DNA of 64,000 bases from Marchantia polymorpha subsp. ruderalis (Eukaryota > Streptophyta > Marchantiopsida > Marchantiales > Marchantiaceae). Positions 47,075 through 59,025 of the stretch are shown here, piece after piece. The stretch lies in assembly GCA_037833965.1 (NCBI GenBank), contig AP031356.1, positions 12,856,501 through 12,920,500 on the forward strand. Reading direction: 5' to 3'. Position numbers and translations under genes: made by a program. Position 1 is the stretch's first letter. The number at the start of each line of letters is the position of its first letter. The notes under the pieces were generated by a model, which saw nothing but the letters and a program-made list of their open reading frames with translations, did not search any database and had not been told where the DNA came from.

Positions 47075-48886
47075 GTCGTCGCGCGTTGCGTCGATCGGAG
47101 AGCGACCGTGGTGGTGGCGACCCGGTCGGGGCCGGCGTTCGCTCCACGCGGTTGCCTTCGGCCCGGTCGTCCGGCTGGACTCGGCTGGACTGGCGGTCCG
47201 CGCTCCCCCGGATCCGACCTCCCTCGGTAGGCCCCGCCCTCCGTCCGCCTCTCGTGCCTGCCCGGATGGATGCCCGGATCGGAGCTCCCCTTTCGCGGTG
47301 GCGGGAACCAGCGGCCTTTGAACTCGTCGCGGTAACCGATAGGAGTAACTTCAACCTGTAAGTCGATCGGTTGGATCTCGGATCGGACGGCTGTCGTGCT
47401 ACTATCGGCGCAGATTTATCGCGGGGAGAGCGTGAAATCTGCAAACAGGATGGATAAAGGTCGTCGCGGGGGACGAACGAGGTGAAGCGACGGGGGCCGC
47501 CCGATCGATAATCGGACGGTTCTGCGAGGCGAGAGACCGGGACAAAATCTTTGCCGGGGATGGGAGAAAAGTCCATAGCTCCCGTGAAGCCAAAGGCACC
47601 GGCTTCAGCCGGTCGCGCCCAGTGGCCCAGCCGCTCTCCCCGTCTTCCGGTCCTCCTCCGGGTCTCCGGCAAGTAGACCGACCGACCTGCCCCGGGCAGC
47701 CCTGAGAGGCAAACTGCACCCAACGCCTCCTTCTTCCCGTTGAATTCTCTTCAAAGTTTCGATTGCATCCCCGTTCCTCCTTGTTCCCTGCCTCTCCTGT
47801 TACGGCGTCATAATTACGCCCCTCCCCCTCCCCTCTTCCCCCTTTTCCACCCCACGACAACACTTTGAACCCCCCCTCCTCCCCCTTTGTGTACCGCCTC
47901 GGCACGGACGACTTTTCTCGCAACCGCCTTAACTCTAGTGCTGGCACTGCGCGAGTGGAGTTAGAATACGGGTCAGCCCAGCGATCCGAGGCTGCGCGAG
48001 CTATGGAATAAATCATTGGACGACGGATGTGAGCGGAGAGGAACTGGGGGCAACGAGGGCTCGAGCTTCCAGGCTTGACTTTCGGTGCGGGCACAAGAGC
48101 TTTCCTTGGGGATTCCATCATTTCTAAATCTGCATCTGATCTTCATTCTCGTATGCACCTCTCGATTTTAACCTTTTGACGAAGCCGGATATTATCTGCG
48201 AAGAATTCTCTCCCTGGCTCGAGCTGGGAAGGAATTGTTGAGCTCCTTCAGGCAAGAGCATAATTGTCTCCTGTGGATAACTCTACTTTGCTGGGTGTGC
48301 GAGGCCAGCGTTGTTCTGCCTCTGTGGGGGATCCAGCTCACACCTTCTATGGCAACGAAACAGGAGTGCCCGAATCTGCTGGAGTTGAAACTATGAGACT
48401 CCAAGTTGTGGCATCTGCTTCCGATGCGAATCATTGCTCATGAATGACGGATCGGACGAAGAGCACCCTCACTGGCAATATGCAGAATCAGGAGAATGTC
48501 TTTGCGTGTATTGTATAGTTGTTCCATAGATCGCACTGCAGTTTTATTCTCTTAGTACAATGACTGTTTTTAACTTTTCAAATCATGCCTTGGAATTCAG
48601 TTTTGTTCTTAGAGTATCGACTTGTACACTGGAAGCCTTCAGGCCTAAATAGTATCATTGCAGTGATCATGTGCAAACGTCCTTGGGCTATTTCCATGTA
48701 ATTTTTTGTTACAAGGGTTGTCTATCATCTCTAAGAGTAGAAAATCAGGCACCCTTACATGTTCAGCAAATGTAGCGAATTTATTAGAAGGTCAAAGATT
48801 TTTAGCTAGAGTTTCACGTTGATGTGGTATTGGAACTTGAAAACATCGGTCCGATATTAGCATGAGGCTCCAAGATATCGTTCAAC

Positions 48887-48920
48887 GATGTAATCATTGA
48901 TAAGTATCAACGATTACATC
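48887..48920. repeat. 16-bp near-perfect palindrome
   Basis: GATGTAATCATTGATA at 48887-48902 pairs with TATCAACGATTACATC at 48905-48920 with one mismatch, across a two-base centre. Could extrude as a cruciform or be a binding site; nothing nearby explains it. Confidence 0.6.
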
Positions 48921-48985
48921 TATCTCGTCATACTTGATTTTTGGAATCTCGGAAACATCACCTTGCACCGTGCTCGCTACCATCC

Positions 48986-49008
48986 ATATATATATATATA
49001 TATATATA
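48986..49008. repeat. (AT)n microsatellite
   Basis: About 11 AT units in tandem. Confidence 0.8.
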
Positions 49009-51157
49009 CATCTATTATCTCAAGGACGAAATCAACTGTCGGCATGAAACTGTCCAGCCCTCTGTATGTGGAAGTCCAAAACCAATAGTTTGCTAAATTA
49101 AGAATCTAAGACCTCGTTAAGAGTTATGGTTTTCACCCTTTATATTCGGAAATTTAGAATTTTCAGATTGTTCCAATCGTCTTGCTTAACACCTCTCTCT
49201 AATATTTCTTGAGATCCGGCAGCGGAAATCTATAAAATACTACAGCTCTGCACTTCTGTCTATGAAATCTTGGAGAAACACGATCTACATATTATTTTAA
49301 TATGTAGATTAAATATGAGCATAATTATTATTGTTCTAGTCAGTATGTTATTCATATTAGATATGTCCTTCCACATGGATTCAGAATAAAGAGTCTACCA
49401 GTGATGGTAAGTGTTGGACTTAGTTCCTAAGACTAGCTAACATGAAGTAAGTCTGGCTTCCAATCTTGAAAAAATCAGATGCAGACACACATTTACTGAA
49501 AACAAAGCAACACCGATGAAGTAACAACACAAAATAAAGACATGTGTGTACGTCAAATATTGGGATTACCATACTCGGATGAAATGAGAAGATTATGTAG
49601 GGTCTAGAATTAGAAAATGGAAAATGTTGAACATTCTTCCGAATCTGGAGCTCAACTCGACGTAGAAAGTACAGCTGAAGCTTTTTGTTCTCACAAGACA
49701 CTTAAAAAGAAAAGAAGATTCTCAACTAAGATTTATATCGCTCGTAATGTTCTACAGTTACCTTTGCAGGTATAGATGTAACCCTTCTATATAAGCTCTC
49801 GAATTAGATTGACATTGCTCATTAAATTGTTACACCTCGTAACTCTCTGTCTCCATATCGTACGGATAGAATGGTGGCACATGTTTTTCCTAATGCGATG
49901 CTATTGGGGGACTAGCCCATGTTACTCGTTTGGACTCATACATGTACGGCATGATTGGGCTTCCCGTCCTTTTTGCTATAAAACTTGGTACTCCAACTCT
50001 TCCGTATAGGCTCTTGTTGATATACAGAGATTTTCTGATCTGGCTACTCTACCCAACGACTCACAGCCACAGTAGAATCATGTGCCCAACTTCCCCGAGT
50101 GCATACATCTCCAGATCAATAATGGGGTGATATTATATAGAGTATGCCCCAAAATGAGATCTCGAAACCGTAAGGCCTCTAAAGTGATTGAATATAATTT
50201 TCCGTAACAGGTTGCAGACAGTAGAGTTGATTCTACTCGTCTAATAGATTACACGAGTATCACTTGCATTAAATATTCCCCATCTTCAACTCCTAGCAGA
50301 CCCTTATTCTATGGTACGTGAATGTCCCCATCCTGAAGTGTCCGGTGAAATTAAAACAGAAACAAAACTTGGAAAAGTGCAACAACAACTCGGTCATTTC
50401 TAATCTGTGCTCGATCTGGCACAAAATTGGCTCGGCCTAAACTTTGTGGCATACATCGGATCATACAACTACAAATTCACAAACCACTGTCTAGACACAG
50501 CCTAGCTCTATTTATTTATTTATGTGCTCGTCCGCCCTCGAATGGGACCGCTCATTAATCAAACTTCCGGTGACCGAAGTCATGAAGGTGATGTTGAGTG
50601 ACATCCCGGTCACTCGACGTTAGAGCAGTTCAGCCAAGGAGAGAATTGAAGGACATGAGCTAACGACCTCGGTACGGCCAATCTTAAATACTACAAGAAG
50701 AAATAGATAGAAGATGCGGATAGAAAATGCCTCCCAAATCTCAAACGGGGACAAAGGGCACATGAGAGTCACTCGAATCACAGCACCAAGTGGGCACAAC
50801 GAACGAAGCAGCGAGACCTTAGATTCTGAAACTCAGCGTGTCTCAAGGTGATTATGATCCCAAATTCCCAACCCGATGGGACCTGATGAACTTTCACACA
50901 GCATCAGCTGAGACCTGGACCGAAGGAAGTCTTCGTCGGCAGTCAGTGGGAGTCAATGAATCAGATGAGCATGAATCGTCAATGCTGCCTCTGCCTCTGC
51001 CTTCAGCTGTAGCACAAGAGCTTGCAGGATGAGAAGTCAGTCGGACAGAGCTTCAGGTTGATTAGTTGGTTCGAGGCAGTCTCGGGTCAAGTACCCTCAA
51101 TCCATCCGACGCACTCCCGTTGCTCGAGGGTCCCTCCTTCGCCATCATTCATCGTTC

Positions 51158-51173
51158 ATCATCATCATCATCA
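51158..51173. repeat. (ATC)5 microsatellite
   Basis: Five ATC units in intergenic DNA. Confidence 0.8.
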
Positions 51174-52810
51174 TGTGTTGAGTATGTCGACTTGCACACT
51201 AGGCGAGAAGTTGGGGATGCGTTTGAGAGTAGGGCGTGTCAGAGACCGGGCCCCGACGCAACCAACTGTCTTTCGACATGATCATGGAACATGAACTCAG
51301 TGGTAGACTTGCCGACGCCCCAGCATGTCGATCAGAGCTCTATGCTCCGATCTCTTTCGTATGTTGGTGGCAGTTTTCTTTCGCAGACACCTGCAAGCAG
51401 ACAGACAGCACGCAGGCAGGCAGGCGGGCAGGCTACGGGATGAGGGTGTGTTGGGACCCCAAAAGCCTACTGCCGAGAGTGAGCACGGGCAAGGAACGCA
51501 TCTCGATCGGGCTTCAGTGGCCGGCGGCTTTTGTTCTTTTGCAGGTGCAAGGCCTTGCTCTTCTCCCACTACTGACTGGGTTCGGGCTGAGCAGGCAACT
51601 GCGAGATTGCCTCGAGATCGCTCAGACAATTACATCACTTTGTATCTGTCAAGGGCGTGAGGAACAACTTGCCTGCTTGCTCGTACGAAAGTGATCTGAG
51701 TGGCTACACATTCCCAACTTCTCTTCGGACGGACGTGCATTGCGGAGTTCGAGACCCTTTACCGTTTGCCTTTTGTGATCGCGCACGGCCCGGTTTCTAC
51801 GTCTCGCATGCTGTAATCTTAGCAGCAAAAGACTGAGTTGAGTGAAATCGCTCCGTCTCATTTACAATCTTAACGAACGTCCTGATTACTTAGAAGGGAG
51901 TGGGCGGGAAACAAACAGCCCAGTCGGAGTCCAATTCGCGTGGTAACTATAGCTACAGAATGCATGCAAAGCTGGATTTCGCCATGCCTGACTTTGAATC
52001 TTTGTTTGGAATCTACACGAACCTGTTCTACTTCTTTGACTGACGTGTACTATGTGGTAATGTCACACATTCTTTCCATCAAAATCTAGTACTCATGGCT
52101 TCAAAAGTGAGACTAGTCGGACGCTGGGGAGTAGACTTCATTCGACCACCCAAAAGACAGCGGTCACAATTTCTCTGTTACTCGTAAAGCAAACTGAGAA
52201 GCACACACAGGTAGGTCTTGAGTCCATATCGTGATTCCGTCATTCACCTCCACCTTCGTTAATTCTTCCAGTAAATCAACGCAGATTCAGTGGAGAGAGG
52301 AACAGCAAACTGATGAACAGTAAACAGTGATTCGGGTTATCTCGTACCAGTGATGTGGCCTGGTATAAAGTTGAGAATAGAGCAAGCCCAAAGTTAAACT
52401 CCTGGACAAAATATATCGACGATCGAGTCGACAGCGAGGCGAATGTATAGCCCACTGATCTATGGACCCGTCTGGTCCCGTAAACTGCCTATTAGTGAGT
52501 CAGAACACTAAAACCCACATCCAGTATATTATACCAGGCCAACGCTGGAGCTTAATTCCGATCCCTGAAGTATGTCCGTGTCAAAATGGACAAGGAAATG
52601 TAGTAAACAGCCAGTTCTGAAGTATTGAGTCCAGTCCCCAGGAGTCGAGAATATTTTCATCTCAAAATCGATGGAATGATCATATGTATAGACATGAACC
52701 AAAAGGCAGGATTTGGGCCTATAGTTAAAAATGGACAAAAGAGACTAAATCGTGACATGATTTAGTTTCAAACCAGCTCTACGTTCGAGGTCCGCATCCA
52801 GGCAGTAATC

Positions 52811-52816
52811 ATTATT
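52811..52816 (-). terminator. AATAAT poly(A)-like signal of proteasome gene
   Basis: On the minus strand AATAAT lies about 56 nt past the proteasome-gene stop codon. Assignment rests on position only. Confidence 0.3.
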
Positions 52817-52871
52817 CCAATACCCGGAAAGATTTCTCTAGAATTGAGAATTTGCTCATGTATGCGTCTCT

Positions 52872-55800
52872 TCAAGCAGTCATTGGTTCTAGCCCAGGTC
52901 GGTAGGCTATCTCTTCATAGTACAGAGGAAGTTTGTCTCCAGGATAGAAATGTCTGGTTACTCCTTCTGAGTCAATCTGAAAAAGAACAGGGCAGAACAG
53001 GGCAGAGCAGTTAGACTCATCATCGCGGACGCCCTTACAAATGGTTCTATCTTTTTAACGAACGAATAAGCCCCTCAAGGTTGTGTACTGTTCCTGTAAA
53101 ATCTCCACGAAAAGAGGCAAAGGCAATGATACAGCAGTTCATATTCAACAAGTGAGTCGATTCTCAGGAACGGGAATATATGAGCACACTAGGTCTCCCC
53201 CACATGTGAGTTATCAGCAGACGAGGTATGCACTGGAAGTCAAGAGATGCAGAACTTTGATCAGACTGCGGACAGATTCATTGAGTTTCAAAAGCTCAGC
53301 CAACAGCAAGACACTATTTACTTGAACAATTATTGCTCAAGTAAATCGTTGCTATGAACCCTGGTTACCACATAGACTATTAGGGACAAAAACAATACCT
53401 TAAGGCTCGATAAGTTGCACAACATATTTTCTGAAAGACCCACTGTACTGTGATGGACTCCATATTTCATATTTCTAAAGTAATGAGTGATGAATATGAT
53501 GAGGGAATATCTTACAATCACAGTTCTCACTACACCACCACTGCTTCCATCTCGAGCCATTGCCAGTGAAACAGCCTTAACAACCAGCTCCTGCAAGACC
53601 ACAAACAACAAAATTGACATCCATGCATTCAGTAAAGGAAAAGACCTTTGGCGAATTGCAGAAATCACAGTCGGAAGAGAGAATTCAGAAACAACACGAA
53701 TCAGCTACAGAAGACAAGAAATAAAAACTTAACGTTCCACAGAGAGTGAAAGTGCATGACCAAAACCAGAAGACATTTCTTTCAGCATTGTGCCTCTGTG
53801 GTGATCACATACCTCTGCTTCCTGCTTGCTCATACCCTCTTTCCATGCCTGGTCCAGGAAACCATACAAGTAGCTAGACCCAGAACCTGTTCAAACCAAG
53901 ACTCAGAGTACGCAATGGACTACAACATGCCGAAAACACAATAAAGTAGATCTCAAGTTGAGCAATTTGGACCCTGGATAGATTTTTAATACAGAAATGG
54001 TAGAAAATATTTAAAAAAGTTGAAGCAACAACGTTTCAAGAACGTAAACAACTTAACAACTCCTAAACATGCGAGACTTCAAAAATTACCTCCAGTCGCA
54101 AAAGGGAGGCGCAAAATTGTACCACCAAGAGGAATACCATAAACGCTTCCCTTTTCATACTTGTCCCAACCAGCAACAATCAACCCACACTCCAAAAACG
54201 ACTGCGATCAAAGGTACCACAATGTATAAATCCTTGGTAAATGTTGTCATTTCCATCACAACAACACTTGTTCTTCTTCCTTCTTGAAAAATGAGCATTA
54301 AGAGTAAGCTATGATGAAATAGTAGGACGCGGACGAGAAGTGCATCCTCCCATCTCTACGGAGGTCTTGAGTCCCCCTATGGTCAGGACGTATTACCCAC
54401 CTTATTTCCGTAGGACAATTGCCGCACAATATTGGCAGCAGTCTTTACTGTGGCGTTTTGACCTAGCTGAATTCTGCATATCAGAAGGAACGAGCTCAGA
54501 ACTATTATGTAGTCCTTGAGTGAAAGCCAGTTCCAATTAAGAAATGACAACAGCGAAAAAAGCACGTTACAGGCGATTGACAACAACAGTAGGAGGTAGA
54601 AGTTTGAGAAGGCTTTACGTGTGCTGATTCAGAAAGTAGCGAGCATAATCCGACACTAATTGAGAATCTGCAGCCTGCAACAATAGATAGGTTTAAGATG
54701 CAGCTCAATTCACAATATCTTCACGCACTCTCAAACTTGCAACAGATCTCGGCAGACTCATTATGCAAATATATACGGGAGATGACGATTCCTGGCCAAA
54801 ATGGATTGGCCTGTTCAATGACATTTCACCAACCCAATGACCAGGTAAACTAGTGACTCGCGAATCCTCAAAACTGTGAAGCAGTTTACAAGCAGATAAT
54901 ATTAATCCTCGGGTAACAAGTAGTGTCCACAATCTGCCAAAAGAGTATCCGGGTAAGTAAAAGCTAGCACATGAGCTGAAGTACTGTAAGCATAAACTTG
55001 AGTGAGCCAAAGATCTCTTCTTAGACATGGCTCGGCAGTACTGGGCTGAAAAGATACGTGCGACGACCCAAATTTGGGGCAAATAGGACAGTAGGTCGAT
55101 AGACCTGAAGCAGTGTGATGATGGCACTAATATTATCAAGCGTTGTTCGACATTCTGGAAAGAAGCGTAAAGTACTTCATCCTTGTCGATATGATCAGTT
55201 TTCTGCTGGAGCAAGATTGATTTGTACTTAAAATGAAGGTGACAATGAAAAGTTTTTCCAAAAACTTTCAAATGAGCTTGAGCTTCGGATGCGAAACTAT
55301 GTGACCAACATTACTGCATTCAAGCTTACACTCCAACTGTAATATGTCCGTTTTAGGACTATATTACAAGGGTTTGCAGCAGACATGTACAATCACGAGT
55401 AACAGAGAGGTTAGGAGTATCTCGGTGCGGCTACCTCGTCCTCTTGATCATATTAAAACATTATACAATTGCTTAACTGGCGCCCTTGACCTCATACGTT
55501 ACAGTTGAGCAAACGTACCGATCCCGATCGGCAGATGTAGACGTTTTCGGTTAATTCGGTGATCTTATCAGAGGCTCGATTAGCCACATACACACCTGAG
55601 ATCAGCCGAAAGCCAACAATTCAATTTAGTGGACAATAATGAAATCAAAAACATCCCAGCTCAAGAAGCTGGAAATTTCGTTTCCTGCAACCTCAGAACA
55701 GAAGAAAAGCGATGGATACTTGACAAAATACCTCTTTCGCTACTACAGAGAGAAAAAATTGAGAACAAAGCGTTTCGGACACACGTGTAGGGTTTCTTGA

Positions 55801-56164
55801 ATCGCTTTGATGGATATGAAGGTAGCTGAAATCGATCATCGAATGGGTTGTAGTATAAATTTCACACCACAATTACAATAAAGTTTTAAACCCACCCGTC
55901 GTTGTCCTGGAGTCTGCACCAAGAATAACTCCACCGTCATACTGCACTGCCATGATTGTCGTCTGGAAAAAAACCAAAAATGTCATACACCGTTGTTAAA
56001 AAAAATGACCGACAAAATGGAGTTCATACCTCAAACCTAAGCAAAACCATCAAATTTTTCTCCGTTTCATATTCTCTCTTCAGCAACTGAAATAAAATTA
56101 GTATCCACAATCTCACCCCCATGCTGTGGGGAGCATCGTTCCATTCGCAGCCGAACTCCGCCAT
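52872..56164 (-). CDS. PBA1: proteasome 20S subunit beta type-6 (beta1)
   Basis: Catalytic beta1 subunit of the 20S proteasome (caspase-like activity), cleaving after acidic residues. Minus-strand exons: 56164-56117, 55962-55896, 55595-55519, 54674-54619, 54473-54401, 54201-54090, 53886-53813, 53590-53516, 52976-52872; all GT-AG, phases agree, product 228 aa, close to the usual plant length of about 233. The 16-residue propeptide ends in PHSMG, and the mature enzyme begins [20 protein letters not shown], so exon 2 starts exactly at the catalytic Thr1. Numbered from Thr1, D17, K33 and the beta1-specific S1-pocket R45 (ICRSGS) are all present, as is the SGSS motif near 130. Later landmarks: [72 protein letters not shown]. 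It looks fully functional. Confidence 0.96.
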
Positions 56165-56293
56165 GACGAATTGTTTGGTACGGCTGATTTAGTGATCGAT
56201 CAAAACTCTGGAATTGACGCGGAGGAGTCTGAGAGAGTTGCCGCAGCAGATGCACCAAGCGTCGAGTTTAAGGGACTACTCGTTGTCATGCAC

Positions 56294-56322
56294 TCTAAAG
56301 GTCTTAAAGGTCTTAAAGGTCT
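56294..56322. repeat. 9-bp tandem repeat upstream of PBA1
   Basis: Three copies of TCTTAAAGG (first slightly short) end about 160 bp upstream of the proteasome-gene start codon, in its 5' UTR or proximal promoter. It may be simple slippage or a clustered binding site. Confidence 0.6.
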
Positions 56323-57625
56323 CGCTTTTGAACGCTAGTTCAGTTACAAAGGATTTAGTTCCTTCACAAATACCGCATCGACACTCTACCCGGCTCATTG
56401 AAAGGATTGTGTACATTCTCTAAAAACAAGGTTCTCTCACGAAGTAAATATTTTCGTTTCGCATTTCTAACAAAATGTGTATCATTCATATGCTATTTTA
56501 TTGTTTAGATTATGTATATGTTCATCACTTACTAAGTATCCAAATCAAAACCATTTTTTTCATTTCAATAGTATCATAATGGTCAACCTATTCTAGGATA
56601 TATGAAATAAATATATCTATACAGAAATTTGAATAACTTCAATTAACTAATAAAACATGCCTTCGGACACCAATATATTTCTTGTAAGTATTTTTTCATA
56701 TGCACACCATGCGTATCTATTTCTGTAGAGAAATAATAATAACTTTCCGGCCATGTGTAGCAACGTTTGATTTCAGAAATGTAACCTGATGAAGTAGATT
56801 TTGTATCTTTAGTTTTTTGATGAATAACGAGTGAGATATGAAAATATTTGTGCAAATCTCTCCAACTAATTTCCTACCAGTATTTAGAAATAATAAAAAA
56901 TAAACTCCTTTTGATATAATATAATAAATCTATAACCTAAATTTCATATGATTTCTAATTATTTTGAATAATTTCAATTGAAATGAATCAATATAAATTA
57001 AATTTTAATTAAATATCCAACGTAATTGAACTTTCAAGTAAAGCCATGTATTAAAAACAATTTGCAACTCTAAATTATATATTATATAAAAAATCAAGAT
57101 TCTAATATAATATATTTATAAATATGCATGTGAAATGTAACTAGAAACTTCTTTTATCATTATATTTTATTTTAATATCACAAATTGAGTTCATTTTACA
57201 AATATTATTTTTTCAACAATGAATTTGATCATAATTCAGATTTTAGATTTTATCTGCTAATATTTTATAAAATCATACTTTTTAATTTTATCTTAGCCTT
57301 GAATAGCCTTTTGATCCTTTGGATACTCAGGCTTGATCTATTTATCATTTACCATTTTTCTTACGTTTTTAACAACACATGTTTAAATTTGTATATGCTC
57401 GTAGAGTTAACATAATCAAAACAATAAAAATAAGTTAAAGCTTGAAGATAAGTTTTATACTCAAATAATTTTTTCGTGCCTCTATGAATTTTCAACTATC
57501 AAATATTATAATCACGTTACTAAATGGTGTGTGTTAACATTAAAAAATAAAATATGCAAGTAAGTTGCGTGAGGTAAGAAGACAATATCATGACAATCAT
57601 ACTTTGAAGCATGTATTCGTAAGTA
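56323..57625. other. AT-rich intergenic DNA
   Basis: From about 56.4 kb the sequence is very AT-rich. No gene, RNA gene or element recognised before the Tigger inverted repeat. Confidence 0.5.
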
Positions 57626-59025
57626 CAATGGAACCTCCATATAAAGTTACACTTTTGTTTAAAAATACTGAGTTTAAAAAGCAAAATTATATTTGTAATC
57701 AGAATCTCTCAATAAGAATTAAATCTTGGTTGAGTGTTGTATGTACAACATTAGAAGGCCATTGAAGATCCACGCAAATCTACATTAGTTACATCTCTAT
57801 CATATAATCTCTCGTTTTCAGATTTTGAATCATGATATTTGGAAAACCTGAGGAAAAAAAAATTGAAGTTTGTCGATTTAAAGAGCAAATTATCCATCAT
57901 CAAGCATCTTGATGAAGGTTACAACTGCAACAAAATTTGTCAAAAGTAATAGTTCAAGCCACTAAGCAAAAGAGAGAGTTGTTGTTGAAAGAGTGCAAAA
58001 TCAACAATCCCTATTAGAGTAAGAATTATGAAGTAGAATGACATAAATATTATTTTGTGTGGATATGGTTTGCAACAACACGCTCACAATGCTATTCAAT
58101 TAATGTTTCTATACTTCAAGTGAAAGCCAAGCAGATTTCCAATCAACTTGGATCGGCAATTTTTCTACAATAGAAAGTTGGCTACAAAAATGAAAGCATC
58201 AAAATACGCATCTTGTCGTTGCAGTCGTACAAGATCTGTGAAGAGTCAAAAAACGTGGATTTTGACAGCGTTGAACAAATTTAACAATCAACTTTAGCAA
58301 TACTTTTGGCAACATATGATTTAAAAACTACGTTTATTATTAAAAAATATGGAATTTTTTTTGTGTTTTGCCAGATTCAACATTAAACCATATTGTTCAA
58401 TGGTATAAGGGAGTAAAAACAAGTGAATGATAGAGTAAGAATGACTTTGACTTGTTATTTCTTCAATTATTGGAAAGTCAAAAAGTACTCGTTGCTTTTG
58501 TGGTGTGAATAAAAAAAAGTTGAAGATGAATTATCAAAAACTGCAAAAGTCTAAATGACAAATCTAATCTTTAATGCTTATTTGAAAAGGTGGATTAGTA
58601 CTTAAAAAAGTTGCAAGATTTTATTTTTCTTTATAATGTGCAAGTCCACATTCAGCTTGAAAAAATCAAGTAGTCAAAAGTCAAACTTTGATACTTTTCT
58701 CTTAACGTAATGTATGTTTTGCTAGATGCTACAATTCAAAGCTTGAAAGCATTGTCGCAGAAATTGAAAGTTTTTTTGTTTTTAGATTTAATGTATGAAA
58801 AGTTTCATGCATTAGATATAGTCAAAAGATTGACAATTTTAGACGCAATTGAATTTTTGAACAAATCTTGGAAAATGATGAAGTTGTATACAATTCAAAA
58901 ATGTTTCAAAAAATGCGATTTCAACATTTCAATTGCTCAAGATCACGTAATGATAAAAAAAAAACTATGCAATAAAGATATCATGAATCTGTTGTAAAGA
59001 GAATCGGATATTCGAGGTTCCATTC
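57626..59025 (+). mobile_element. decayed pogo/Tigger-like DNA transposon with TIRs
   Basis: Cut-and-paste DNA transposon of the Tc1/mariner pogo-Tigger group, about 1.4 kb. The left end starts CAATGGAACCTCCATATAA after TA; the right end, reverse-complemented, reads AATGGAACCTCGAATATCC, so the pogo-type inverted repeats (usual form CAGTGGAACCTC...) are still clear. Inside, on the + strand, are pieces of the transposase in the expected order. At about 57859-57947 is a CENP-B-like helix-turn-helix (LKSKLSIIKHLDEGYNCNKI). Near 58430-58500 is the TCYF...LLLW region before the second Asp. At 58560-58610 is AWMTNLIFNAYLKRW (the WM motif). At 58710-58997 is the last open piece with LTILDAIEFLNKSW and TIQKCFKKCDF. 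The frame is broken by several stops and shifts, and the LDNCxxHP metal-binding site near 58640 is lost, so the copy is inactive and old. Confidence 0.75.

Larger units (their letters stand above)
46437..48130. other. GC-rich block upstream of DUF604 gene
   Basis: Strongly GC-rich, with long overlapping frames on both strands (for example minus 46752-47723 and 47402-48121, plus 46223-46909) caused by the composition. The translations are Arg/Ser/Pro/Gly-rich and lack domains. It most likely holds promoter and leader of the glycosyltransferase gene. Simple repeats are listed separately. Confidence 0.45.
48131..52871. other. intergenic, no recognised gene
   Basis: Mixed composition. Contains an (AT) microsatellite, a 16-bp inverted repeat and an (ATC) repeat. 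Frames at 51022-51694 arise in GC-richer DNA on both strands and have no domain. The last few hundred bases should contain the 3' UTR of the proteasome gene. Confidence 0.45.

Noticed and set aside
47402-48121. 239-codon minus-strand frame in the GC-rich block.
   Set aside because: Low-complexity Arg/Gly/Ser/Pro composition without any domain; long frames are expected at this GC content.
49829-50200. TGTTACACCTCGTAACTC-type start with a promoter-like stretch, reminiscent of a solitary LTR.
   Set aside because: No matching end and no target-site duplication could be found; too weak to list as a fossil element.
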